Of a stretch of DNA of 64,000 bases, positions 11,822 through 23,630 are shown piece by piece. Numbering within the stretch: position 1 is the first letter of the stretch; each line of letters begins with the position of its first letter. The notes under the pieces are model-generated. The model was not told the DNA's origin. It saw only the letters and a list, made by a program, of their open reading frames with translations, and did not search any database. The translations under genes were made by a program, and so were the position numbers. Source of the DNA: Corylus avellana (lineage: Eukaryota > Streptophyta > Magnoliopsida > Fagales > Betulaceae); assembly GCF_901000735.1 (NCBI RefSeq), contig NC_081550.1, positions 9,504,716 through 9,568,715 of the forward strand, read 5' to 3'.

Positions 11822-11840
11822 AAATCTTACACTATATTAC
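11175..11840 (+). other. FRS3: FRS3 3' UTR and downstream sequence
   Basis: Non-coding sequence after the stop. T-rich stretches and candidate polyadenylation context lie between about 11300 and 11450, but no single site can be fixed. A (TAA)n/A run is at about 11788-11823. No other gene is seen. Confidence 0.45.
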
Positions 11841-11996
11841 CAAGCTAAAGTGGCTCTACCTAGCGAAGTTTGTGTTTGGGTAGAGGGTTGGCTATTGCAA
11901 GTAGGTGCTTTCTGACCTAAAAAAATTGATTTACAACCCCCACTCAGCTTAAAATTTATAATATTACCCCTCATTTTGTACTAAATGGATACTTTT

Positions 11997-12046
11997 CATT
12001 TCATTTGAAATGGAGATGATTCATTTCATTTGAAATGGAGAGGATT
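11997..12046. repeat. Two tandem 25-bp palindrome-containing units
   Basis: catttcatttgaaatggaga plus tgatt is followed at once by the same unit ending ggatt. Each unit contains the near-palindrome catttcatttgaaatg. Confidence 0.7.
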
Positions 12047-12843
12047 CTATTTCCTCAGCTCAAGAGTGGGAAAACCCCCCCTCCATACAAAAATGTCCCA
12101 TGGAGCACAATGCCAATGCCAAAACATTTGGAAAGGGTCATATAACCAAATTAGTTAAGTTGGTTAGGTTAGTTTATATGATGACCTGGATTAGTTATAT
12201 TTCTGTTAATTCATTTGTTGTATAAATAGAACAAATGAAAGCAAAGTATAATGCTGTTTTGTTTTTTCTTACAACTCTGCAACTTTGATAGGGGAGCAAA
12301 GTATTCTTAGTCAAGTTTTCTTTTCATGGTGTTTTCTTCCTCTGCAATTTCCATTGAAGATCTTCCAGTCCCTTCTACCTTCATCATGGTTATAGTCCTA
12401 GTTCTACATTGGTTTCTCAACCTTTCACTGGTGAGAATTACAATACTTGGAATTGTTCCGTGATTATGTCGTTAACAACCAAAAACAAAGTCGGCTTTAG
12501 TGATGGTACTCTTGAGCAAACCATCAAGTCCTTGAGATGTTTTACATCACACATGGATCAGGTGCTATAAAATGGTTTTGTCTTGGATTTTGAACTCAGT
12601 TTCAAAGGAAATACTTGCAAGTGTTATATATATTAATACTGCTGAAGAAATGTGGATCGATCTAAAATAGCGTTCTTTTCAATGAAATGGCCTAAGAATC
12701 TTTCAATTGCAAAAGGCCATTTCATCTCTATCACAGGACAATGTATCGGTGAGTAACTACTTCACTTGTCTTGAAGGATTGTGGGATGAACTGAGCAATT
12801 ATCGTCCTCTATCTACATGTTCTCGTGGCGCTTTGAAAAAACC

Positions 12844-13160
12844 TTTTTTTTTTTTTTTTTTTTTTTCCTATTCAAAAAGGCGGAAAGTGGCAACCAATGT
12901 AATTTTCCTCCTTGGGCATGACCATCAGGGTTCTCACCCGCTGTGAAATGTTCGGTTTGAGCCATAGCTACCTGGGAAGGCGAGTCCGTCACCATAGCCC
13001 CAAGAGAGTGCAAGTTGGTAAAACCCTTTCTTAGTAACATCTGGTTCACAGGCTACTATTGCAAGCGGGGTCGAACCCGTTACCACTAGGAAGAAAAGAG
13101 GGGGGGAATTCAACCTTATCCCATGCTGTTTTACCAACTCAACTATCACCTTGGTAATCA
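12844..13160 (-). mobile_element. tRNA-derived SINE inserted in copia gag
   Basis: Read on the minus strand, it has an RNA polymerase III A box TAGTTGAGTTGG (13134-13145) and, 56 bp downstream, a B box GGTTCGACCCC (13067-13077). A unique body and a terminal A run (T run at 12844-12866 on +) follow. The gag frame resumes on either side (...CSRGAL / FLDYHQHE). Short A-rich repeats (gaaaaaac) at both borders are compatible with a TSD. It is too long and too diverged to be a tRNA gene. Confidence 0.75.
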
Positions 13161-13185
13161 AGAAAAAAACATTTCTTGATTACCA
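13152..13185. repeat. Perfect 14-bp inverted repeat at the SINE head
   Basis: tggtaatcaagaaa (13152-13165) and tttcttgattacca (13172-13185) are perfect complements around a 6-base loop. One arm is in or beside the SINE start and the other is copia gag sequence. Confidence 0.7.
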
Positions 13186-14159
13186 CCAACATGAGTTATT
13201 TTATTTTTATTTTTTTCATTTCCTTACGGGATTGAATGAGTCTTTTTCTCACATTAGAGGACATATTGTCCTTCTTGATCTTCTACCATCAATTAACAAA
13301 GTGTGTTTTATTTTGTTCTTCAAGAAGAATGCCAGAGAGAAAATTCATCATCAATTGGATCTTTAACTCATGATATTGATGCATTAATGACAAAGTATGT
13401 TTTAGCACCTCAAAATTGACATGCTTAGCGGAATGCCTCTCGTAAAAGATCATCCCACCTACAGTCATTGTGGTGTTATTGGTCATACTATTGAAAAATG
13501 CTACAAATTACATGGGTATCCACCTGGTTATAAGTTCAATAAAAGAAAATCCAATTCTTATTTTGCTAATTAAGCATCTGAGCAAGAAGTTCCTGGGTTA
13601 CAAGTTCAATAAAAGAAAATTCAATTCTCATTTCGCTAATTAAGATTTAAGAATATAAACGTAAAGTTGCTCAATTGCCTATTACTCATGAGCAATGACA
13701 ACAATTATCAGCTTTGCTCAAGCATCAACCATTTGATGCACTTCCTTCCACTCATCAAGTGGGTAATATTCTTACTTCTGAATATCACCTTTTTTTCAAA
13801 TATGTTAGGTGACTATCTTTCTTCTCCTATCTTCTTTTTTAGACATTAAACATTTTGTTTTTTCATCTTCCACTTTGTTTCATGCTGCTTCCAGTAATAG
13901 TCAAAATGATAATCCTTGGATTATTGATACTAGAGATATTGATCATATGATCAGTTCTCTTTCATATTTAACCTTTATTACTGTTGTAGTTTCCACTTGT
14001 GTAAAACTATCATATGACTAATTTGCTTTAGTTACCCATATTGATACACTAAAATTTTCAGATACTCTTATTCCAGTTGAAGTTCTTTGTGTTCCATCAT
14101 TTTCTTTTAATCTAATTTATGCCAATAAACTTATCAAAACTACGGTTTTTGCTTTATAC

Positions 14160-14480
14160 TGTTAGATTTCACTAAATAAATCTGTCTTACTCCATAGCAT
14201 GTACACAATAATGAAAAGAATGTAAACGTACCTTCTTTGTTTGAAGATGAGTCTGCCATCTTCCTCCTTTTGTCCTGTTGTGTTGTGTGTGTAGAGCGCA
14301 CTAGTCTCTCAACCCTAATTCCTCTGATGACCTAATGAAGTATAATGGGCTAACTTCATTATATATGTAGAGTGAGAGTACATGGCTTCCTCACGTGCTT
14401 ATAGAATTGGTCCAGCCCATTATAGACTCAAATATTAAAATGACTATGCAGTCCACTCAAAAGTAAAATAAAACCCAACA
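14160..14480. mobile_element. Solo LTR, 321 bp, with 5-bp TSD
   Basis: The segment starts TGTTAG and ends CCAACA and is flanked by the perfect direct repeat TATAC (14155-14159 and 14481-14485). It interrupts the copia frame just before GAG-pre-integrase. No internal retroelement sequence is present, so it is a solo LTR left by LTR-LTR recombination. The parent family is not known. Confidence 0.75.
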
Positions 14481-14960
14481 TATACAACATTTGTTCAATT
14501 GGAATACAATTAGAATGGGTAGAGAACAAGGTGGCCTGTTTCATTTACAATACAAATCTCAATCACATTCTTATGCTCAAGTTTCAATTCAAGTCTCTTC
14601 CATAAATGTTGTTTATGTTGATATTTGACATTTAGACTAGGCCATATATCACATTCTTGAATAAAATTGTTGCATGGACTAATTAATTCCTCTAATTTCT
14701 TTTGAATCAAACAAATGTTGTACAGTTTGTCCCTTAGCTAAGCAACGTCGATTGCATTTTTCAATCAGCAACTCCGTTTCTTGGCATCCTTTTGAGTTGA
14801 GGTATTGTGATATTTGAGAACCATTATATGTTGAATCTACTAATGTTCTTGTTTCTTTCTTACCATTGTAGATTACTATAGTTGATTTACTTAAGTTTAT
14901 CTCAAACTTGCTCCCATATTCAATCTTTCCTTCATTTGATCAAAACACAATAATAACTTA

Positions 14961-15524
14961 TGTTGTGCAAAAAACACGTACACGCGATTACAATTACGGC
15001 TAAATAAGACGAGAATAATCACACATAAAATAACACCAAGATTTAAGTGGTTCCCTCAGTGTGAGTATGTCCACTGGCTCAGGCGATCATAACGAAATTC
15101 ACTATGAAAGATGGAGTACAAAATATAGTAGAGAGAAAATCACTCAGATCCAAAATCCCAATACACCCAAATCTCACTATCACACAATAGAGATTATTCC
15201 CCAAAGAGAATACAAAAGACAGAAATACTAACTCTTCTTTTTTTACTGAGATACGATGGCGATTCGTCCCTATTTCTTTTTCTCTTCCACTATAGCACCC
15301 TTTCTTTTTCTCTCTTATTTTGACTCCTCCAAAATCAAAAAGAAAACAGTCAACTTCTTTTGATCACACACATAGCAGCCCACCTTTCTCCCTTTTAGAG
15401 ACTAACATTTGTGCAGCTCTATCTTGTGATACGGTGTTACAGCCCTCAAACACAGCAGCCCACAAAATTATACTTGTGCAGCTCTGTTTTGCTTCTCTTG
15501 TGCACACACAAAAAGAACCAAAAA

Positions 15525-15566
<42 letters not shown>

Positions 15567-15717
15567 CAAGCAAACTAGGTTACTTTTGAGAGAAAAGTCC
15601 AAGTCGGTGCATTCCTCTCCCACTCCACGTTGGAATATGAAACCAAAGCTTACAAGGACTAGTAAAAGCAATGGACCCCACACCAAACCTTGATGGGTTA
15701 AGGCACACACGTCAACA
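14961..15717. mobile_element. Probable second solo LTR, about 757 bp
   Basis: Begins TGTTGTGC and ends GTCAACA (TGTTG...CAACA) and separates two copia integrase pieces. The flanking 5-mers actta and cctta match at four of five positions. It contains an (AT)n run near 15527-15565. The assignment rests on the ends and on the break in the copia frame. Confidence 0.45.
15527..15565. repeat. (AT)n microsatellite
   Basis: About 19 AT units. Open frames here encode only Ile-Tyr repeats and are artefacts. Confidence 0.9.
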
Positions 15718-16065
15718 CCTTAGAATTAATTTTTTTGTGATCCAACAATGGTGCTGAATTCAAATGGTTGATTTTTATTCTTAAAATGAACAATTGATCT
15801 CTAGAGTAGTGTTGAAACGCCTCAACAAAAGGCTATTGTTCAATGTAAACATCAACATTTATTGAATATGGCAAGAGCTTTGAGGTTTCAAGCTCATTTT
15901 TTTTCCTGTAGTGATTGTATAATTACTGTTGTACATGTCATAAATCGCATTCCAACCCCTCGGCTTTTCCAATAAATTTTCAAATGGAACACTATTTTCC
16001 ATTACTCCAACCTATTCTCATCATCATGTCTTTGGATGTCTTTGCTATGCATCTACTCTTACCAG

Positions 16066-16120
16066 TAAGGGCGAAAATCTAGAACTGCTAACCGTTTTTT
16101 TTACATATATATATTTTTAT

Positions 16121-16154
<34 letters not shown>

Positions 16155-17110
16155 GAAGAATATTTATACTTATAACATGATTAATTGATGATTAAATTAT
16201 ATGATTATATAATAACAAATTACACATGTATGTTAATCCAATGTATGTTAGTATATTATAAATTATAATTATACATATATGCATATTGAATAATATAAAT
16301 GTATAAGATCAATATTTAATCATGTGATTCAATGACAGTTCAAATGCTTAATCACATGATCAATTGGTTATTAAATCATATGGTTAAATAATAACAAATT
16401 ATACATATATAACATGACATAAGTATACAAATTCATACTAATACAATAATTATTAATTAAGTATCTAGAGACTTAGTTCCAATATATGTTATAAATTATA
16501 ATTTTACATAATAATAATAATGCTAACTCCCCCTTAGTCTTTTGATTCTAATATAAATATATTGTTTGTATGTTAGATAATATATATATATATATATTGC
16601 CTACACTTGTGCGAAGGCAATATAAAGCAGATCGAAAGTCTGTACTTGTATTAAGGTTGAAAGTCTGTACTTTAGGTTTTCAAGTAAACCTCTCTTCAAA
16701 CTCTTCTTGTTTGTCCCATATTGGAAACAAACCAACTTATTACACTTTCACTCCTCTATATAAAGCAGCCCTTCACTGCCTGGCTAAGACCAACCTCACT
16801 AAGACCAAGGAAGCTTGGCTAAGCCCAAGCCTGGTGCGCCGTAGGTGCACAAGCCGGGTTTTAGTGCAATTTTTTTTTTCTTGGTGCGCCGTATGTATAC
16901 AAGCTGGGTTTCAGTATAATTTTATTTATTTTTTATTAAAAGCGGAGGCGGTTATTTATCTGCTAACTGCTAACCAGACGAGTAATCGCCTAAGCTGTTA
17001 ATCACCTAGCGGTTAGCGGAGATGGTTACTAAAATTTACTAACTGCTTAGACAGTTGTGGTTAGTGGTTTTAGTCACTAACCGCTAATTGCAACCATCTT
17101 TTCACCTTTA
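16066..17110. mobile_element. hAT-like MITE inserted in copia integrase, 1.05 kb
   Basis: The ends are TAAGGGCGAAAA (left) and TTTTCACCTTTA (right; its complement reads TAAAGGTGAAAA). Flanking 8-mers cttaccag (16058-16065) and cttaccaa (17111-17118) differ at one position, fitting a hAT TSD. The copia frame reads ...CYASTLT before and NTKFNSRAKPC after, confirming the insertion. The right subterminal region has repeated GGCGGTTA / GCGGTTAGCGG motifs. The AT-rich core (taagtatctagagacttag and neighbours) matches the element at 580-1821. A local ~55-bp duplication (ttggtgcgccgta...) lies at about 16820-16920. No transposase. Confidence 0.8.
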
Positions 17111-17377
17111 CTTACCAATACAAAATTTAACTCACGTGCTAAGCCCTGTACTTTTATAGGATAGCCCTATAGAAGCATATGATACAAGTTGTTTGATGTT
17201 ACTACAAAGTCTGTACTTGTATCTCGAAATGTAATTTTTCTTGAGGATGTTTTTCATATGAATCATCAAAGTTTAATATGTCTACTCTAGATGATTGATT
17301 TGTTCTTCCTAAATAAGTTTCTAATGATGTATCTTCATTTCTTATATTCCATTACATCCTACTAATCTTGAACATAG

Positions 17378-17747
17378 TGCCGGAGCCAGGGTTTTGGTTC
17401 AAGGGAGTCAACACAAATTTATTGATTAAAAAATTAAAAACACTAAAACATATAACTAACGCAATAAATAAATAATTCAACAAATTTAATTATTGTTTAA
17501 AACATATAAATGTAACTTACAATTTATTTTATCTTATAAAATTCTTTATTTAGTTTTCCTCGACAAGACTTCATACCTTGAAATCGTTGCATGATTACTT
17601 CATTGCTAATAGTTTTGAATATATAATTTTCAATGTACATAACTAGACAATCATTTATCCACTAATCTCTCATTCAGTTACGTAAACGATTTTTAACAAT
17701 ATTCATTGAAGAAAAAGCTATTTCAACAATTGAGGGGTGGCTTTGAA
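17378..17747 (-). mobile_element. hAT (TTF-type) transposase remnant with one terminus
   Basis: The minus strand at about 17565-17747 encodes a hAT C-terminal dimerisation block: HPSIVEIAFSSMNIVKNRLR and, after a stop, NDCLVMYIENYIF, MQRFQGMKSCRGKL. In intact relatives this is the ERAFSAM / NRLRN region of TTF-type hAT proteins. The element's tip is gtgccggagccagggttttg at about 17377. At least two stops interrupt it and the rest of the transposase is missing. Confidence 0.72.
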
Positions 17748-17764
17748 CCACCCCTTTGTGCGTA

Positions 17765-18080
17765 GCCACCCCAATTTTTGTATTACCATAATCACCTCTG
17801 TTCCATCTACCGCCTTTATACGATTCTTGACATCCTCAGGCAAGTGCAGTGGTGGGTTAGGAAAGGGGGGCAAATCCAACTTCTACATCTTCTTTGATAT
17901 CATATCGGTGGTGGGTTCTTTGTTAATATATTTTTAGACTTCTTTTGGCTTATCTTGAAATCAATGTCCTCTACCCGCTCCCATAGCTTCTCTTCAAACC
18001 ATTCTTTGGGCTTTGAGCTTGTACAACATAAGTCATGATCTTTTCAACGTCAAACCCTTATTTCTTGGGGCTGTCCACAA
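17765..18080 (-). pseudogene. B3-domain (DUF313-like) gene fragment
   Basis: On the minus strand two frames joined by a shift read KEWFEEKLWERVEDIDFKIS (about 17950-18010) and LPEDVKNRIKAVDGTEVIMV, IQKLG (about 17780-17840). This resembles the start of the B3 domain in the DUF313 / At2g31720-like plant family, where a proline-rich lead precedes it. A stop and a frameshift separate the parts, and the rest of the B3 fold is absent because the hAT remnant abuts it. It may be a fragment captured by the transposon or a gene broken by it. Confidence 0.42.
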
Positions 18081-19099
18081 GTTTACTTTTCTATAGTTCT
18101 CATAAGTCTATGCATAAATACAAATAAACAATTTATTTTCCAAAAACAAACAAATAAAAAAATTATTAGAAAAAAAAAAATATTAACGCTTATGAATTAT
18201 TGAGCGCCCATGTGCACTAGTGGGAGACCGGATGTCCTCGATGGTGGACATCGTAGTTCTTGAATGATTTGAATCTGGTCTATTATAGGTATTCTTCTCA
18301 ACTCTGATCTCTTCCGGTTATGGGTCACTTGGTTAGTTGACATGGCTGACGATTAGCTTTTTTAGGGCTTTTGGCGATCAAAGTTTGTAAGAGAAGAAGA
18401 AGAAGAGAGGAAGATGATGTTTAAGAGCTTTCGATTTTATGTGAAATAGATCGAAGCGGGTTGGCTCATATTGAATCAACTTAATTTTCCCATTACCTCA
18501 CTCAAATACTTTCCATTTTAAGAAACTTCTTTTATGACCAACGCTTTTAATATCTATAAAAGTTCTTGTCTGGTTTTTGCATTTTTAATAAAGCTTCACA
18601 TCTTCATCGAGCTTGATTATATGCACTACTGTGAGCCCCAACATGACTATGTAACTTCTCTTTCTTGTTCCAATTTTTAGACCATTCAATAACAACACAA
18701 GTCTTCTCCTACTTGATTTTTAGTATCTGGTTTGAAGAGATAACAATATAAGTAATATGCAACATTTTTTAAAATTTTGTATTTCAACCAATCACCATAT
18801 TGTTTGAACCATGTTGGATTAAAACGGCACCATGTTTTTCCAAATTGTGCTTTTGAAAAATCATAGTTAACTGGTTGACAAGGTCTTTTTTGTTGTACGC
18901 TCTTTGAATTTGATCTCAATCACTAGGATGATAATTATGAATTTTTTTTCTTAAGCAATGATCTACTAACAGATTTGATAAATCGATCTTGACATGAGCT
19001 CGTTTAGAATTTGATTGCAATTCAATAAAATCATTTTTGTTCTCCATACTCTTAGGTAATTACAATTATATATTTCATATTATTAAAAAATATGTAACA

Positions 19100-19142
<43 letters not shown>

Positions 19143-19804
19143 CACACACAATTAATTAAAAGAGCAATTTAAATATTAAAGCTCATAATTGTAAAAGTTA
19201 AATTACATATCTCTTAGTTTCTAAAAAAATATAGCAATTAATTGGAATTGTTGAAAGCTTCAAATAGGATAAAATATTGTAAGGGTAATCATAAATTTCA
19301 ACTTGTTTAATGGTGGCTTCAAAGATGCAATAGCAAATTAGTGTTTTAATATGGACACATGTTAATTTTATAGAATAGGTTTGAGGAAATTCCTCCAACT
19401 CAGTTTGAAAGAAAATTCTGTCCTTTTTTTTAATAGTAGGAACAAAGTTGAAATAAATTTTATTAAAAACTCATGTGCATTTCACATGTTATTAAAAAAA
19501 TGGACACATGTCACTTTTATAGACTAAGTTGAAGAAAATTCCTTCAACCCAGTTTGGAGGAAAACTCTGTCCTTTCAGTATTGCTTCCAACGTTTTGTCA
19601 CGTCACAAAAAATAAAATAAAAAAATATTAAATTAGAGAAATGACAGGATGACACACAGACAGACAGAGGATTTACAAATACTAAATTACACGCAGCGTT
19701 TTTTTGAAATCTAAATAGGACGTCGGTAATACCCCAAAAAATAAAATTCATTTTAAAAATATATAAATCCTTTGTAAAATACACATGGTTTCAAAATAAA
19801 GTTT

Positions 19805-19807
<3 letters not shown>
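18081..19807. other. AT-rich sequence without recognised genes
   Basis: Contains a GAAGAAGAA run (about 18390-18410), an (AT)n/(AC)n run (about 19105-19150) and two related stretches (about 19374-19440 and 19528-19580, both with aaattcctccaac / ttccttcaaccc and ctgtcctttc). No gene or element end could be fixed. Confidence 0.4.

Positions 19808-19847
<40 letters not shown>
19808..19847. repeat. (AT)n microsatellite at contig end
   Basis: Contig A ends inside this AT run. In contig B the equivalent run is only about 6 units (31577-31588) and then continues into unique sequence. Confidence 0.9.
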
Positions 19848-19947
19848 NNNNNNNNNNNNNNNNNNNNNNNNNNNNNNNNNNNNNNNNNNNNNNNNNNNNN
19901 NNNNNNNNNNNNNNNNNNNNNNNNNNNNNNNNNNNNNNNNNNNNNNN
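19848..19947. other. Assembly gap, 100 N
   Basis: Exactly 100 N, a conventional scaffold gap of unknown true length. Sequence after it repeats contig A from 8140. Confidence 0.99.
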
Positions 19948-20600
19948 CCTCCAGAAAAAGGGTTGTTCGTTGTTATCTCCTTTTATAGTGTCCTTGCATG
20001 TAACGTTGGCACTCCTTTTCCTTGGAAGAGTATTTGGAGGACTAAGGTTCCCTTGAGGACAGCCTTTTTTGCCTAGTCGTTGGTCCTAGGAAGATCCTTA
20101 CTATGGACAATCTTAGGAAGCAACATTTCAATGTGATTGATAGGTGTTGTATGTGCAAAAGGAATGGGGAGTCCGTGGACCATCATCTCCTCCATTGTAA
20201 GGTCGCTTGCGCCTTAAGAAATGCCTTTTCCAGTCATCTTGGGCTGTCTTGGGTGATGCCTAGTGGTGTAGCTAACTTGTTTGCTTGTTGTTGTACTGGT
20301 GGTAGAACTCGAAGTGATGCTGTGTGGAATAATGGTGCCTTCTTGCCTCTTGTGATGTCTTTGAAGGAAAAGAAATGACAGAAATTTTGAGAACCGCGAG
20401 ATGTTGTTGGCGGAGCTTGAGTCCTTTTTATTTTTTACTCTATATACTTGGACAGCTGCCGTTTGTAGCTCCCTAGGAGCTTAGTTTTCATAATTTTCTT
20501 GTTCTTTAATCTATTCCTAGTTAGGTGTTTCTTTTGTATACTTTCTGTGTATCTGAGTAGTGCTTTTCGGTTTTAAAATAAAATAAAATAAAAAATTCAT
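19948..20600 (+). mobile_element. LINE 3' remnant (contig B copy of 8140-8790)
   Basis: zf-RVT-like [18 protein letters not shown] and the degraded LINE tail, as in contig A. Confidence 0.78.
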
Positions 20601-21198
20601 GCCTAAGATGTTTTCTCCTTGAGTAGCTTCGGAGTTAATCTTCCTCAGAAGCAACATATATGTGGTAATTGTATTATATATGCTCATGGCTAAGATGGGT
20701 CAATGGGACGGATAAACTGGGGTTCATTCCTTAATATTGTAATTATTTTGTTTGTTTTGTGTGTTGTTTTTTTTTTTTGGGAAGGGTGAGGTCATGAGCT
20801 AGGTATCAACGATTTTATAGCATGTAAGTTAAACGAGCTCCATCTCAAATGTCATTTCCTCTTTTTATTGGAATGGGATGAAGGGTGAGGTCATGGGTTC
20901 ATGAATTACTGGATGTATGTGTATAACTTACCAATAAAAAAAAAAAGGAAAAAAGATTTTTAATCTTTTTCTTCACCAAAGATATGATTTTCATTGAAAT
21001 GAACGTGTGAGTGCATTCTTCTATAATTTTCCCTTCACGCACTCAAAAATCCCAAAAAAGGAACACTGTTCAGTTATGATTTGGGTTTGGGTGGTAATCC
21101 ATTGATCTGGAATGGTTTTGCTGCCATATTTTGCATATGCAGTTTACTTATTAAATTGTTCAATTAGTGAATATGTTCTCTTCTTCCCACAATTCCAG

Positions 21199-21315
21199 CT
21201 TCAAGATACTGAGACAACTTCAGGAGAATCAGAGGTTAAATTTCAGGTGTCCAGGGATACTTTAGGTGCCATGCTGAGATCAATGGCTTATATACGCGAG
21301 CAGCTTTCAAATCCT
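21199..21315 (+). pseudogene. FRS3: Repeated FRS3 exon 4 (contig B)
   Basis: Identical to exon 4 of FRS3, with the same acceptor and donor. No exons 1-3 precede it because the contig starts inside intron 3. If the repeat is an assembly overlap this is the same exon seen twice; if it is a true duplication, it is a promoterless fragment. Confidence 0.85.
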
Positions 21316-22938
21316 GTAAGCATTCTTTACCGAATCACCTAGGAATCTTTCTTTAATTGCATTATATTCCCTATAATACGACTGTTGGAATTTTATCTTG
21401 CAAAATATATCTTCACTAAACATCATTTACCAATAAACCTGATATATGATTAGTCTTTCATTGTGCAAAATGAAGCTTAATTAGGAAACCCAAGATAAAT
21501 ATCTTAGGGTAAGCTATTCACATGGGATAAAACCACACATTACTTATTCTTTCTGTGTTTGGATTAGTCTTACCCCTTCCCCTCACTCGATTAACATTTC
21601 TCTTGGATTGTGAAACTTTTTTGATATTGTACAAATGTGCATTATGCTAAACAATCATGTAATACAGAAGTTAACATTTTGAAACTTATCTTCTTTACTC
21701 CTCAAGTTTTTGCCAGGAAAAGAGTGGGTGGCTGTGTGTGTGTGGCTTGGATACCTGCAAATAATATAGAAAGAGACAAAAGTAAGAGGAGGATGAAGAT
21801 GGTGGAAAGAGAAGGATGAGGGGGAGAAAAGAAGGTTTTTGTGAGGAGCCACAGCAAGAAGTCTGAAGAAGTGATTTGATGTTAAAATTTTTACACAGAA
21901 ATAGAGAAAAAAATAGAAAGAGAAGGACGAGGGGGAGAAAGAAGGTCTGATGAGGAACACAGCAAATAAGGCAGAGGAAGCAGTTGATTCTTCTTTCTTT
22001 CTTTCATCTTTGTTAATATGGAAATGATATCCCATTGATACTATACCCTACCCGGTGTGGGAGTATCCATTACATGCGGAGTATACTTTTTTCCATTGAC
22101 TTTCAATTACTAAACCTGTCTTTTATTACTGTGACTATAAAATTCTTACTGGATAGATTTCTAGTATAATAATAATAATTATTGTCTTCATTCATTTGCT
22201 CTCTCCTCTCTCCATCTTCATCATTTATCTTTCATCCTATCTAGCCACTTTGGTCGTTAAATCATGAACTAACGTCACTGTCTCTCCCCGTTTAGCTTCT
22301 CTGGACCATAAAAAGGTTGCTTTTCAACTTCTTGATCTCGCAATCTGCCATAGCCTATATATAGCTTATAGTAAATTGGCAGTTTATTTAATAAGTGAGG
22401 CTTTCTCAAAGCACTTGTCTTTCAAGCAGCATTCCCTTTATGAATGTAGTACATAGGGACTCCCAAGTGAAGTAAATAAAATGGGAGACATGACAAAGGC
22501 GGAGCCAAGATTTTGGTTCACAGGGGGCAAGTTTTCTTTTATTATTAAACCCCTTTTTTTTTTTTTTTTTCTCAATCCTTAGCCCTCTCATTGGAAAATT
22601 CTAAGAAGGAATTTTTTGTTTTAATGTGTTACTTATTCTTTTGGCTACAAGGAAATGAGTGTCTTCTATTAGACTAACTAAGGTTCTCGTTTTATAATTT
22701 TGTTGTAAGATCTAAAATTCGTTTCTTTCTCTCTCTTTTTTTTTTTTTTTTTTTGCTGAAATCGATTCTGTTGTTTTTATGTTTGTATGCTCTTGCATTG
22801 TGAAGGATCTTTTGCTTGAATTTGAATAAATAATTGGCAGTAGCTGGACTGAAGCATTTGAAGTGTATGGTGGTGTCACATTAAAGTATATGGTGAAAAT
22901 TTGATTTTGTTGTTTTAATCATGAGACTTGTTTGGCAG

Positions 22939-22983
22939 GCCGAGACCCACTCAGAGCCTCAATCCAAAAAGCAAAGGAAGTAA
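22939..22983 (+). pseudogene. FRS3: Repeated FRS3 exon 5 (contig B)
   Basis: Identical to exon 5, encoding the C-terminal QSKKQRK and the stop TAA. See exon 4 copy for interpretation. Confidence 0.85.
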
Positions 22984-23599
22984 AGCATGGTAATTTGTGG
23001 ACTTCAAATTTCACGCCCAGATCCCCATGAATGGAAAAAGTAGGGTCTCTTTTCCGTTGGGATGTTTTCATTTTCTAATTATATGTTGGATAGCCTCTCT
23101 TTTCCCCTTCTCTGTAAGCTTGTCCAACATACTTGTACATGTAATGTATCAAACCTGTGAATTCAAGGCATCAAAGAGTCTTTGTTAGGTCTGATATGCT
23201 CCTTATTGTATCTTTCCCCATTGATAGATGACACCATCTACTTAATATGCTTGTTCTAGATTGTCTCCCCGTTCTTTTTGATAGGTTCATTTTTCTTCCA
23301 CAAGAATTGGTCAGTAAACTTTCAATTTGGACTGATTTAACTACTCAGAATTCTCGATACAAACAGGCTGCCGTTTAGTTTCTAGCTGCCCCTTCGTTTA
23401 CCAGATTGTGGATTTCTTGCATGTCAATCAAAGGAACATACTTGGTTGGATTAACAATTGGGGAAAATATCAAAGAATTACCTTGTGCTTTTGCTGAATT
23501 TGATTTAACAACCTCATGTAATTCTACTTTTGCAGTCAAATGCTTTGCCAAATTGGTAATATAATGCATGTGATATTACAATTATAACCATAAGATAAT

Positions 23600-23630
<31 letters not shown>

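Larger units (their letters stand above)
12320..17375 (+). mobile_element. Decayed Ty1/copia element, split by five insertions
   Basis: Broken frames follow copia polyprotein order. Gag comes first (about 12320-12840 and 13170-13400; FTGENYNTWN, LWDELSNY), then a zinc-knuckle-like block (13450-13520; HCGVIGHTIEKCYKLHGY, first Cys lost). The protease-like WIIDTRDIDHM (about 13916-13950) has TRD where DTGA is usual. GAG-pre-integrase follows (14490-14800; LAKQRRLHFSISNSVSWHPF), then integrase (15740-16060; NGAEFKW, QHLLNMARALRFQAH) continuing after the MITE (17118-17260; KFNSRAKPC, YKLFDVTTKSV). Insertions at 12844, 14160, 14961, 16066 and about 17378 split it. Intact LTRs were not identified. 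The element is dead. Confidence 0.82.

Noticed and set aside
11997..12046. CRISPR-like or satellite array
   Set aside because: Only two 25-bp units with no spacers, in a plant nuclear context.
13060..13150. tRNA gene on the minus strand
   Set aside because: A and B boxes are present, but no acceptor stem or cloverleaf forms, the sequence continues into a long body with an A tail, and it interrupts gag. It is a SINE head.
15320..15710. Open frames ending in Ile-Tyr repeats (also 27129-27519, 30790-30975, 47543-47758)
   Set aside because: They are translations of (AT)n microsatellites.
21112..22983. A second FRS3 gene copy in contig B
   Set aside because: Only exons 4 and 5 are present and the block begins beside a gap in mid-intron with near-identical sequence. 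Assembly overlap explains it better.
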